A stretch of 64,000 nucleotides of DNA from contig NZ_CP019947.1 of the NCBI RefSeq assembly GCF_002025205.1, positions 1,960,001 to 2,024,000 on the forward strand, given 5' to 3'. A program made the position numbers and the translations under genes. Positions within the stretch are counted from its first letter, which is position 1. Every line of letters starts with the position of its first letter. Under the pieces are notes generated by a model, which saw only the letters and a list, made by a program, of their open reading frames with translations, was not told the origin of the DNA and searched no databases. The DNA is from Pseudomonas sp. CC6-YY-74. Lineage in GTDB: Bacteria; Pseudomonadota; Gammaproteobacteria; Pseudomonadales; Pseudomonadaceae. This document shows positions 9,255 to 17,369 of this stretch, piece after piece.

Positions 9255-9286
9255 AGCGCTGCCCTGCCTAAGGCGTGGCAGCGCTT
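9254..9286 (+). terminator. stem-loop after tatD
   Basis: Arms AAGCGCTGCC (9254-9263) and GGCAGCGCTT (9277-9286) form a perfect 10-bp stem starting at the stop codon. There is no clear T-run, so termination may be weak or the structure may protect the 3' end. Confidence 0.55.
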
Positions 9287-9362
9287 CGGCGAAGACGCCC
9301 AGCATCCGCATAGGGCCAACGCCTGCAGCCCGCACAACCCTTAACCAGGACTGTGCTTTTTC

Positions 9363-9389
9363 TAAAGTCCACACCAGACCAGCCGTTAA
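9363..9389 (+). promoter_or_regulatory. sigma-28 (FliA) promoter of the chemoreceptor gene
   Basis: TAAA at 9363-9366, exactly 15 bases, then GCCGTTAA at 9382-9389. Consensus for FliA promoters is TAAA-N15-GCCGATAA, so only one base differs. It lies 109 bases before the MCP start codon on the same strand, placing this receptor in the flagellar/chemotaxis regulon. Confidence 0.75.
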
Positions 9390-9497
9390 CAAGGACAGAC
9401 CGGCCTGTTGATAAAGATCAATAGGCACACTGCAGTTTTGCGAGACAGTAATGGCACTTTGCCAAAACCCCTTTCGCCGCCATCAGAAGAAGACATC

Positions 9498-10979
9498 ATG
9501 GGCACTTGGATTCGCGACCTTTCACTTAAATACAAGTTCTGGGCCGTCAACGCCGTGGCCTTCTTCACCACCCTGATGCTGGTGCTGTACGCCCTGCAAC
9601 TGGAACAACAGGTACGCGTCGAAGCGGCCAAGAGTGCCGCGCAAGTGCAGGCCAGGCTACTGAGTGCCTGGCCTGCGGGTCAACCATTGCCGGGTGGAGC
9701 ACAACTGCTGCAGTTTGCCGATGGCCAGACACCGGCATTAGCCAATAACCAGGGCGCCAGCCTGAGCCGGGCTCGCGGCTGGGTAGTCCTGGAGCATGAC
9801 CCGTTATCGACGCAAGACGGTTTGATCGGCGCCGAGGTCATCGACCTGGGCCAGGGCCAACGCCTCGCCGTACTGGCCCATGCGCCCAGCCTGATGCAGG
9901 TGATCGCCGAGCGCGCACTGAGCTATGCGCTGGTTGTCGCCTTATTGATGCTGGCCCTGCTGACGGCCTCGCAACTGCTAATCCACTTCCTGTTGAGCCA
10001 TCTCAACATCCTCAAGGATGTGATGCTGCAGGTAGAGAAAAGCGGCGATCTGGCGGCGCGCGTGCCGCTCGACTGCCGCGACGAAATCGGCCAGATGGCC
10101 ACCGCCTTCAACGCCATGCAGGCCGGTTATCAACGGGTGGTCGGCATCGTTGCGCAGACCGCCGCACGCCTGGACGAAGGCGCCGAGCGCATGGCCGTGA
10201 GCATGCGCGACGTGCGCCAGGGCATGCTCAACCAGCAAAGCGAGACTGAACAGACCGCCACCGCGATCAACCAGATGTCCACCACCGTGCACCATATTGC
10301 CCAGCACACGGCGGATACCCGCGACCAATCGAAAAACGCTGAGCAACTGGCCGGCAGCGGTCAGCAGGTGGTCGAGCGTGTCGGTCAGTCGATCGCCGGG
10401 CTGTCCAGCGGCGTGCAACAGACTGCGCAAATGATCCAGCAACTGGCCGTCAACAGTCAGAAAATCAGCGGCGTCGTCAGTGAGATTCACGGCATTGCCG
10501 AACAGACCAACCTGCTCGCGCTCAACGCCGCCATCGAGGCCGCTCGCGCCGGCGAAATGGGCCGCGGCTTTGCTGTGGTGGCCGATGAGGTGCGCAACCT
10601 GGCCAAACGCGTGCAAGTCTCAACCGACGAGATCACCCGGATGATCTCCTCCCTGCAAAGCGGCACCCGCGACGCCGTCGAGTTCATGCAGGAAAGCTCG
10701 CTCAAGGCCGATGACTGCGTGCAACAGGCCCACGAAGCAGGCCAAGCACTGGTCGCCATCACCGGCTCGGTGGCGCAGATGCGCCAGAGCAACACCCAGA
10801 TTGCGGTAGCCGCCGAACAGCAGAGTCAGGTGGCCGAAGAAATGAACCGCTCCATCGTCAGTATTCGCGACGTCACCGAGCAGACGGTGCAGCAAACCAC
10901 AGGCTCCGCCACCATCAGCGCCGAGCTGGCAGCCCTGGCTGGCGAGCTGAACAAAGCCATTCGCCAGCTCAAGCTGTAA
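9498..10979 (+). CDS. methyl-accepting chemotaxis protein
   Basis: A 493-residue chemoreceptor. TM1 is near residues 14-34, then a short periplasmic domain of about 120 residues with no recognisable ligand-binding fold, TM2 near 150-180, and a HAMP region ([20 protein letters not shown]). The cytoplasmic signalling domain has the hairpin tip [20 protein letters not shown] followed by [17 protein letters not shown]. No CheR-tethering pentapeptide ends the protein (it ends RQLKL). The ATG at 9498 gives the expected basic residues before TM1. Transcription is probably from the FliA promoter at 9363. The ligand is unknown. Confidence 0.92.
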   Translation: MGTWIRDLSLKYKFWAVNAVAFFTTLMLVLYALQLEQQVRVEAAKSAAQVQARLLSAWPAGQPLPGGAQLLQFADGQTPALANNQGASLSRARGWVVLEHDPLSTQDGLIGAEVIDLGQGQRLAVLAHAPSLMQVIAERALSYALVVALLMLALLTASQLLIHFLLSHLNILKDVMLQVEKSGDLAARVPLDCRDEIGQMATAFNAMQAGYQRVVGIVAQTAARLDEGAERMAVSMRDVRQGMLNQQSETEQTATAINQMSTTVHHIAQHTADTRDQSKNAEQLAGSGQQVVERVGQSIAGLSSGVQQTAQMIQQLAVNSQKISGVVSEIHGIAEQTNLLALNAAIEAARAGEMGRGFAVVADEVRNLAKRVQVSTDEITRMISSLQSGTRDAVEFMQESSLKADDCVQQAHEAGQALVAITGSVAQMRQSNTQIAVAAEQQSQVAEEMNRSIVSIRDVTEQTVQQTTGSATISAELAALAGELNKAIRQLKL

Positions 10980-10985
10980 GTGACG

Positions 10986-11018
10986 AGAAGCCTCGAGCTG
11001 CAGCGCTGGAGGCTTTCT
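10986..11018. terminator. terminator between MCP and convergent thioesterase
   Basis: Stem AAGCCTC (10988-10994) / GAGGCTT (11009-11015), followed on the + strand by TCTGTTTTCC. It lies just after the MCP stop codon and before the end of the convergent thioesterase gene. Confidence 0.6.
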
Positions 11019-11031
11019 GTTTTCCTGCTGT

Positions 11032-11829
11032 TTAAGCGAACACCACGACCGTCTGCCGACTGATCGCCAACAGCTCACCGCGCGGGCTCCACAAGGCAGC
11101 GGCAATATGCCCGTAACCGTCGCGGGCGTGTTCGATCTGCGCACGGTAGAGGCACCAGTCGAGGGTATTCAGCTCGGCAACCGGCTGAATGAACTCGATG
11201 GTCCAGGTCAACGAACTGCCCGGCGCCGGCACGCGCAGGTGCGAGAGCACTGCCGGCGGCCAGGCATCGACCAGGGCCAGCAGGTGCGCCTCGCTGACCG
11301 GCTGTACTGCGCCCTCCTCGCGCAGGCGCACCCAGCCGCCCATTTCCCGCGAGGGATTGTTGCTGAAGGGCATGCCGCCGATCCCCCAGCGCATCGCCAG
11401 GAAGCGCGTGAACTCCGGCGTCACATTGCGCACGTAGGCGAGTTCCTGGCAGTCCTCGACCGGCTTGATCTGCGGCGCGGCTTCAGCCGCAACCGTGATC
11501 GCCGACTCGCGCGCCGCGCCGAAACTGCCCTGCACCAGGGTCACCACCTGCCCATTCTGCACTGCGCGGCCCAACACCTGGCTGACCGCCTTGCCTTCAC
11601 GCAGCACCTCGACCTGGAAACTCACCGGCACATCCGGCTCGGCCGGGCCGACGAAAGTGATCGCCAGCGACCGCGGCGGCCGCCCCACTGGGACGTGAGC
11701 ACGCATGGCTTCATACACCAGCGCAGCCATCAAACCACCAAAGCTGGCCCGCCCCTGCGCCCAGGAGGACGGGATTACCACGGCCTGCGGCTGGGTGCGA
11801 ACGGCCTGGAGCAACGCGGAAAAATCCAT
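11032..11829 (-). CDS. double-hotdog acyl-CoA thioesterase family protein
   Basis: A 265-residue cytosolic protein with the tandem-hotdog layout of TesB/Acot8-like thioesterases: N-terminal GRASFGGLMAALVYEAMRAHVP, central LAITFVGPAEPDVPVSFQVEVLREG and C-terminal SSLTWTIEFIQPV..LYRAQIEHARDGYGHIAAALWSPRGELLAISRQTVVVFA. It should hydrolyse acyl-CoA esters; chain length is not evident. The ATG at 11829 has GAGG five bases upstream, better than a GTG two codons earlier. A PsrA-like box lies 54 bases upstream, suggesting fatty-acid-responsive control. Confidence 0.85.
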   Translation of the reverse strand: MDFSALLQAVRTQPQAVVIPSSWAQGRASFGGLMAALVYEAMRAHVPVGRPPRSLAITFVGPAEPDVPVSFQVEVLREGKAVSQVLGRAVQNGQVVTLVQGSFGAARESAITVAAEAAPQIKPVEDCQELAYVRNVTPEFTRFLAMRWGIGGMPFSNNPSREMGGWVRLREEGAVQPVSEAHLLALVDAWPPAVLSHLRVPAPGSSLTWTIEFIQPVAELNTLDWCLYRAQIEHARDGYGHIAAALWSPRGELLAISRQTVVVFA

Positions 11830-11882
11830 AACCACCTCAAGCTATCTATAGCCGCTGATCTTAGGGGAAATGCCCGACAAGG

Positions 11883-11897
11883 CGAAACGGCGTTTCG
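11883..11897. promoter_or_regulatory. PsrA-like operator upstream of the thioesterase
   Basis: CGAAACGGCGTTTCG is a perfect 6-bp inverted repeat around GGC. It fits the published PsrA consensus (G/C)AAAC-N2-4-GTTT(G/C). PsrA is the TetR-family, long-chain-fatty-acid-sensing regulator of Pseudomonas beta-oxidation genes. Position 54-68 bases before the thioesterase start codon suits an operator. Confidence 0.55.
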
Positions 11898-12291
11898 GCC
11901 AATTGACCCGGGCAAACGGCGTATCGAGTACGGAGCCCCTAGTGGTCTGATCGGTTAATCGGTTTATCCTGCGCCGCGTCACCACAACCTGGCAGCCCTG
12001 CAGGGTGCATTCGCCGCGGGGGCGCAACCCACATGGATGCGGAAAATGCCGCAAGCGCGCCGACGCGCCAAGGATGGAGAAGACAGGAACATTCCGGCAG
12101 CATTTTCGACGCCCCCCATGGATCGGGAGAGGCGGAAAAATGTCGGGAACATTTTCGAGAGCGAGCGCGGCCGCCTACAAGACTCTTGGCAGGCGTGAGT
12201 CCCAAGACAACGACTTCGCCCCGAGGTCGAGCCTCTCACAGCTAAGACTCAAGCCTGCGAATTCGAGTTAATCAACTGACCGGACAGGCGT
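11898..12291. other. intergenic region with repeated GAAAATG motifs
   Basis: I see no convincing gene between the thioesterase and the CHAD gene. The centre (12039-12159) carries short related motifs in both orientations: GCGGAAAATGCCGC (12039-12052), GGAACATTCCGGCAGCATTT (from 12086) and GCGGAAAAATGTCGGGAACA (from 12132), the last two each ending in ATTTTCGA. A minus-strand open frame at 11979-12239 exists but is Cys/Arg-rich with no ribosome site, and I do not call it. Confidence 0.45.
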
Positions 12292-13068
12292 CTACCCGGT
12301 CGAGGTGAAATCCTCTTGCAGCGCCAATAATGCCAGGTCAGCCGTCTCCTCGGCTGCCTGCAATGCCATCCGCCAGGTGTCGACACACACGGTCAGATCC
12401 GCGTCCTGCTCGGCCCGCTGCAACCACTGCAAGCGATCATGCCAATCGCCCAAGGCCGATTGCGCCGCCTTCAGGCGCGCCAGGGTCTTGGCCGACAATC
12501 CGCTCAGCTTCGGGTAGGCTCCGGCGCCGTAACGCACACGCTTGATCAACAAGCGCAGGCGATGACGATCATGTGCAGGGTCGACCAGGGCTTCGGCCAG
12601 GCGCCGCTGCTGCTTGGCCAGGCGTCGCCTGACCCGGTTCGCCAGACCACGCAACTCAGCGTCCGCCGCGGCTTGGCGCCACAACTGCGGCCACTGGTCC
12701 AGCGCCCCGAACAGCGCCGGCAGCGCAGCGCCGGCCAGCAGCGCCGCATAGCCGGTGAGCAAACGCGGCTGACGCAGGTTGACCGCATCGCGCATATCCT
12801 GACCCTGACTCTGCAAATGGGCGATCAGCACCTCGAGATCACGCAACGGGCCACTGCTGCGCCCAAGCTCGGCAGCTTGTTGCTGCAGCGCAGCACACGC
12901 AGGCAAGCCGCGCAGCGGCTGCAGCAGGCTGCGCAGCTTGCGCAGGGCAATGCGCAGATCGTGCAGGGCTTCAGGATCGGTCGCGGCCAGCAAACGCTCG
13001 CGGCAGGCATAGAGCGTGACCTGCAGGCGCAGAACCTGCTGCAACTCGCCCTCGACTAAGCGCCCCAT
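12292..13068 (-). CDS. CHAD domain protein
   Basis: A 258-residue all-helical CHAD (conserved histidine alpha-helical) protein. Signature segments are LHDLRIALRKLRSLLQPLR near residue 37 and HRLRLLIKRVRYGAGAYPKL near 170, each with the conserved His and basic residues, followed by LGDWHDRLQWL. CHAD domains bind polyphosphate and often accompany CYTH phosphatases; no CYTH gene is next to it here. The ATG at 13068 has GGGGAG seven bases upstream. Codirectional with, but 338 bp downstream of, the moxR-DUF58-tgpA operon. Confidence 0.88.
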   Translation of the reverse strand: MGRLVEGELQQVLRLQVTLYACRERLLAATDPEALHDLRIALRKLRSLLQPLRGLPACAALQQQAAELGRSSGPLRDLEVLIAHLQSQGQDMRDAVNLRQPRLLTGYAALLAGAALPALFGALDQWPQLWRQAAADAELRGLANRVRRRLAKQQRRLAEALVDPAHDRHRLRLLIKRVRYGAGAYPKLSGLSAKTLARLKAAQSALGDWHDRLQWLQRAEQDADLTVCVDTWRMALQAAEETADLALLALQEDFTSTG

Positions 13069-13135
13069 AGGATCTCCCCTCCCAGCCTGCGAAAACTGCC
13101 AGCTTAGCAGCGTAGGACGGCCAAACGGCATTCCG

Positions 13136-13218
13136 CTCGGAGTGTAGCGACAACCCGGCAGATTTATGCCGTGCCGATTATCCACGGCGTACTGCCTGCG
13201 GCGAGTAGCGCCCTACGG
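13136..13218. repeat. intergenic direct repeat, copy A
   Basis: An 83-bp unit shared with copy B exactly 147 bases downstream, without indels and with only a few substitutions. Core landmarks are CAACCCGGCAGATTTATGCC, GATTATCCACGG and CTGCCTGCGGCGAGTAGCGC followed by CCTACGG. Upstream of the CHAD gene; the rest of the 13069-13406 gap holds no gene I can see. Confidence 0.85.
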
Positions 13219-13282
13219 GTTGCGGGCTGCACCAGCCTGGGCGGTGTTCCGTCCGTACGTAGGCGGCCCGGACGGCGTTGCG

Positions 13283-13365
13283 TTCGGAGCGCAGCGACAA
13301 CCCGGCAGATTTATGCCGTGTCGATTATCCACGGTGTCCTGCCTGCGGCGAGTAGCGCCCTACGG
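13283..13365. repeat. intergenic direct repeat, copy B
   Basis: Second copy of the 83-bp unit (offset 147). Sequence just upstream of each copy is also related (GGACGGC.. leading into TCGGAG), so the full duplication may be nearer 110 bp. Lies between the end of tgpA and copy A. Confidence 0.85.
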
Positions 13366-13406
13366 ATCGCGAGTTGCCCCGTATCCTAGGGCCACCCGCC
13401 AGAGCC

Positions 13407-15383
13407 TCAACGCCAGGGCAACGCCCGGCGCAAGGCGGTCAGGTGCGCGCGCAACACGGCCGGGCGCGCCTCGCCCCCGGCATAGCGCTGCGCCTCGAAG
13501 GCTGCCGCGAAGTTGCCAATAGCCGGCGCCTGGGCTGGCAAGGCCTGCGCCGCGCGCTCGGCATAGGCGCGCGCGCCTTCGCCCGGCAGACGGGGTACGG
13601 CATGCCGCGCCAGCAACTGTTCGAAGCGCCGGAACAGACGCTGCAGGGGATCACGCTCGCGTTGCCAGGGCTTGAATAGCCAGAGCGCCAGCAGCCCCAG
13701 CAGTAGCCCACCACCGCCCACCAGGCTGAGGGCTAGGACATGGGCGTCGATACGACCGAACCAGCGTTGCAGCAACTGCAGTTGCTGCGCGCCCTGATAA
13801 CCGAGTACCAGACGCTGCCAGCCATGGTTGAGGTTGTCCCAGCCCAGGCGCAGCTGGTTCAGCCAACCCAGCTGGCGGTAACGCAACGGTGAGAACGGCG
13901 AGCCTTCGAGAAAGCTCTGCTCGTCGACCAGCGCCTCTTCCAGGCCCAACTCGATACGTTCAGGCGCCACCTGAAAGGTCGGGTCGACGCTCACCCAGCC
14001 CTTGCCTGCCTGCCAGTATTCGACCCAAGCATGGGCATCGAACTGGCGCACCTGGACGTAGTCGCCGCCGGGGTTGTACTCGCCACCCTGGTAGCCGGCC
14101 ACCACCCGCGCCGGAATGCCTGCCGCGCGCAGGACGAAGGTCATGGCGCCGGCGTAATGGGCACAGAAGCCGTTGCGGCTCTCGAAGAGGAAATCATCGA
14201 TGCTGTTCAACCCCAGGCGTGGCGGGCGCAAGGTATAGCCGAAGGGCTCGCGGTTGAAATGGCTGAGCACGGCCTGCACCAACTGCTCGGCGTGCGGATA
14301 GTGCCGCTTGAGCTCGGCGCCCCAGGCACGGCTGCGTGGATCGCCATCCTCCGGCAGTTGCAAGGCCCGTCGCAGGCTGTCGCTGGAAGCCGCCGGGTCA
14401 CGCAATGCCGCCGGCCAGGAAGTCACCTGATAGAGCAAGCTGCGCTCGACCGGACGCCCGCGCTGCAGGCGGTAATCACTCATCTGCCGGGTGTTTTCCA
14501 GGCTGGTCTCGGCAACGTCCAGGGCAAACAGCCAGGATTGCGAACTGGGCTGCATGACGATGCTGTAGCGCAGCGGCTCGCCGCGCTTTTCCCAGGCCGG
14601 GGTCAACGGCAACTGGGCGACGCTGGACTGCGACCAGCGCCGACCGTCGAAGCGCTCGAAGGTCAACGCCCGCCAGTAGAGCTGGTCGTGGGGCGGCACT
14701 TCACCGGCGAAGCTGGCGCGGAAGGCCAACCCGCTCGAGCGGCTCAATTCGGCGATATCCGCCGGCGCCATGCTCTCGGCCAAACCGCTGACCGCGCGCT
14801 CGCTCGGCTGCGGCAGTGACCACAACGGGCCCAGGCGCGGGAAGAAAACAAACAGCAGCAGCATCAGCGGCACGGCCTGCAGCAGCAAGCCGGCAGCCAA
14901 CCGCGCGGTTGCCCAGGGCTGCGCGGCGACGCCGCTCTGCTGCAGGCCGATCAGGGCAGCCAGCAAGGCGGTGACCGGCAACAGGCTGAACAGCGCGGCG
15001 AGCATGCTGTCGTCGAACAGATAGGCGCTGACCACCACGAAGAAGCCGAGAAAGATCACCACCAGGGCATCGCGGCGTGTGCGCATTTCGAGCATTTTGA
15101 GGATGAAGGCGCCGATCAACAACACCACCCCGGCATCCAGGCCGATCAGGCTACCGCGGGAAAGCAACACGCCGACGGCCGTGCCCAGCATCAATCCGGC
15201 CTTGACCCAGGCAGGCGGATAACCGGCACGCATGCGCAAGATCTGGATGCGCCAGACCGCACAGCCCAGCCACAAGCCGACGATCCACAGCGGCAGATGG
15301 CTCAGGTGCGGGATGATCACCAGCACCTGGGCGACCAGCAACCAGGTCAAGCTGATCCGCGGGATTTCCCCCGGCCTGCTCAC
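13407..15383 (-). CDS. tgpA: TgpA: membrane protein with periplasmic transglutaminase-like domain
   Basis: A 658-residue inner-membrane protein. Five to six helices occupy about residues 8-175, then a periplasmic transglutaminase-like domain, a further helix near 555-580 and a cytoplasmic DUF4129 tail. The catalytic triad is visible as Cys in NGFCAHYAGAM, His in FDAHAWVEYW and Asp in SVDPTF. TgpA is reported essential in P. aeruginosa. It starts with GTG at 15383 overlapping the DUF58 stop by four bases (GTGA), so it is translationally coupled. Last gene of the moxR-DUF58-tgpA operon. Confidence 0.92.
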   Translation of the reverse strand: MSRPGEIPRISLTWLLVAQVLVIIPHLSHLPLWIVGLWLGCAVWRIQILRMRAGYPPAWVKAGLMLGTAVGVLLSRGSLIGLDAGVVLLIGAFILKMLEMRTRRDALVVIFLGFFVVVSAYLFDDSMLAALFSLLPVTALLAALIGLQQSGVAAQPWATARLAAGLLLQAVPLMLLLFVFFPRLGPLWSLPQPSERAVSGLAESMAPADIAELSRSSGLAFRASFAGEVPPHDQLYWRALTFERFDGRRWSQSSVAQLPLTPAWEKRGEPLRYSIVMQPSSQSWLFALDVAETSLENTRQMSDYRLQRGRPVERSLLYQVTSWPAALRDPAASSDSLRRALQLPEDGDPRSRAWGAELKRHYPHAEQLVQAVLSHFNREPFGYTLRPPRLGLNSIDDFLFESRNGFCAHYAGAMTFVLRAAGIPARVVAGYQGGEYNPGGDYVQVRQFDAHAWVEYWQAGKGWVSVDPTFQVAPERIELGLEEALVDEQSFLEGSPFSPLRYRQLGWLNQLRLGWDNLNHGWQRLVLGYQGAQQLQLLQRWFGRIDAHVLALSLVGGGGLLLGLLALWLFKPWQRERDPLQRLFRRFEQLLARHAVPRLPGEGARAYAERAAQALPAQAPAIGNFAAAFEAQRYAGGEARPAVLRAHLTALRRALPWR

Positions 15384-16336
15384 GCCGACGTGCCGAACAG
15401 CGCCAGTGCGCGCAGGCATGCTTCGCGGTGCTGCTCGCCGCTGGCGGGCGCAAGCACCTGGCCCGGCAAACGCAGGGCAAAGGGCTGCTGACGCTCGGAC
15501 AGTTGCAGCACCCAATGACAGAGCAGCGACAAGCGCAGTTCGATATCCCCCGACAGCGCCTCAAAATCCAGCCACGGCTCGCGCCCGCTGAGCGCGGCGA
15601 AGTCCTTGACCAGCAGCCCCTGGCCGCGGGAATAGGCCTTCCAGTGCAGGCGTCGTTTGGAATCGCCGGGCTGGTAACTCTTCAGTCCCTGAAAATCCTC
15701 GCTGCCCTGGCCATAGACGTGCATGCCTTGCTCTTGCCGCTCGTCAGCAGCACCTGCGGCCAGCGGCAACTCGTCTTCCAGCGGTTGTGGATAGACCAGC
15801 AGTGCCTGATCCAGATCGACCCAGCTCCAGGCCACCAGAATTCCCAGCGGGAAGCGGCTTTCAACCCGCAAGCGCCCCGGCCGCAGCCAGCCACGGCGCA
15901 GCGCCGGCAGGCTCAATTCGCACTCGCTGACGCCTTGCGCGGGCACATCCTGAGTCTGATAAGACGCCGTTGGCCAGCCCAGGGCGATCGCCTGGTGCGC
16001 CCGCGCGCTGCTTTCCAGGCGCAGGCGAAACTGCCCCTGTTCGCCAACGAACACCGACCTTGCGCCAGCGGCCTTGAGCACCAGGCCTGCCAGGTTGCGA
16101 TAGGTGTGCAGGATGGCAACGATAAACACCGACGCCAGCAGAAACGTCAGGGCATAGGCCAGGCTGTTCTGGTAATTGATCGCCGCCAGCAGCATCAACA
16201 GCAGCGCCAGGGCAAATGCCAGCCCGACCCGCGTCGGCACGATGAAGATCCGCCGCTGGGTCAGGCGCACGCTGGCGGCCGGGGGAATCCGCCGGGCCAG
16301 CCAGCGACTCCAGCGCTGCTTGATCTGTTGCCTCAA
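15380..16336 (-). CDS. DUF58 domain protein
   Basis: About 318 residues. Two membrane helices (roughly 30-75) are followed by a DUF58 region containing GSEDFQGLKSYQPGDSKRRLHWKAYSR, the family's signature motif. DUF58 proteins accompany MoxR ATPases and often have VWA-like folds. No ATG is available near the start: a TTG at 16336 overlaps the moxR stop (TTGA), with GAGG upstream, and another TTG lies at 16363. I chose 16336 because it matches the coupling style of the operon; the start is uncertain. Confidence 0.88.
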   Translation of the reverse strand: MRQQIKQRWSRWLARRIPPAASVRLTQRRIFIVPTRVGLAFALALLLMLLAAINYQNSLAYALTFLLASVFIVAILHTYRNLAGLVLKAAGARSVFVGEQGQFRLRLESSARAHQAIALGWPTASYQTQDVPAQGVSECELSLPALRRGWLRPGRLRVESRFPLGILVAWSWVDLDQALLVYPQPLEDELPLAAGAADERQEQGMHVYGQGSEDFQGLKSYQPGDSKRRLHWKAYSRGQGLLVKDFAALSGREPWLDFEALSGDIELRLSLLCHWVLQLSERQQPFALRLPGQVLAPASGEQHREACLRALALFGTSA

Positions 16337-17250
16337 AGCGCCGGCACCTCGCGCAGCAACCAATGCACCAGCGCGCCGCCGCCATGCCCGGTCGGATCGG
16401 CGCGCTGGTGCAGGCGATGACCGACCACCGACGGCAGCACCGCCTGCACATCTTCGGGAATCACATAATCACGACCGTCGAGGAAAGCCCAGGCACGGGC
16501 AGCGGCGAGCAAGGCCAGGCTGGCCCGCGGCGACAGGCCCCAGGCGAACTGTGGCTGGCTGCGGGTGGCATCGACCAGGCGTAGCACATAGTCGATCAGG
16601 GCATCGCTGGCGCGCACCTTGGGCACCTCGGCCTGGATCAGCGCCAGCTCGGCATGGTCGAGAATCGCCTCCAGGCGCGGCAGCAGGGAGCGCCGCGAAT
16701 CGCCGAGGAGCAAGGCTTTTTCAGCGGCCTTGGCCGGGTAACCGAGCGACAGGCGCATGAGGAAGCGATCGAGCTGTGACTCGGGCAAGGCGAAGGTGCC
16801 GCCCTGGCTCACCGGGTTCTGCGTGGCGATAACAAAGAAGGGTTCCGGCAGCGGCCGGGTCGCGCCCTCGATGGTCACCTGGCCCTCCTCCATGGCCTCG
16901 AGTAACGCGCTCTGGCTTTTCGGTGTGGCCCGGTTGATCTCATCGGCCAGTACCAGCTCGGCGAATATCGGCCCCGGATGAAAGACGAATTGTCCGCTGT
17001 CCTTGACGAATACCGAGGTGCCTAGAATATCGCCAGGCAACAGATCGGAGGTGAACTGGATGCGCTGAAAACTCAGGCCCAGCACCCTGGCCAGCGCGTG
17101 GCTGAGGGTGGTCTTGCCCATGCCCGGCAAGTCCTCGATCAGCAGATGGCCGCGGGCCAACAGGCAGGCCAGGGCCAGACGCACCTGCGGCTCCTTGCCC
17201 AGCAGCACCTGATTCACCGCGTCCAGGCAGGCATTCAGTCTTGTGCGCAT
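16333..17250 (-). CDS. MoxR family AAA+ ATPase
   Basis: A 305-residue AAA ATPase of the MoxR subfamily, chaperones thought to mature or insert metal into partner proteins with VWA/DUF58 domains. Visible motifs are Walker A EDLPGMGKTTL, Walker B LVLADEINRATPK, sensor 1 FVIATQNP and the arginine-bearing FLMRLSLGYP. It opens the operon with DUF58 and tgpA and overlaps the DUF58 start. The start at 17250 has GGAG about eight bases upstream. Confidence 0.93.
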   Translation of the reverse strand: MRTRLNACLDAVNQVLLGKEPQVRLALACLLARGHLLIEDLPGMGKTTLSHALARVLGLSFQRIQFTSDLLPGDILGTSVFVKDSGQFVFHPGPIFAELVLADEINRATPKSQSALLEAMEEGQVTIEGATRPLPEPFFVIATQNPVSQGGTFALPESQLDRFLMRLSLGYPAKAAEKALLLGDSRRSLLPRLEAILDHAELALIQAEVPKVRASDALIDYVLRLVDATRSQPQFAWGLSPRASLALLAAARAWAFLDGRDYVIPEDVQAVLPSVVGHRLHQRADPTGHGGGALVHWLLREVPAL

Positions 17251-17369
17251 CGTTCGCTCCGGCCTTTATCCAAGTGCGCCGATGCTACTTGGCCAGCACC
17301 CGGCGGGCAAAGCACCCTGTAGCCTTTACTGACGAAACTGTGAGCGCGGTTGGCACTTTACGGCGAAAT

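Noticed and set aside
11979..12239. Minus-strand open frame of 86 codons in the gap before the CHAD gene
   Set aside because: Cys/Arg/Ser-rich composition, no ribosome site, and it coincides with inverted repeat motifs; more likely chance openness in GC-rich DNA.
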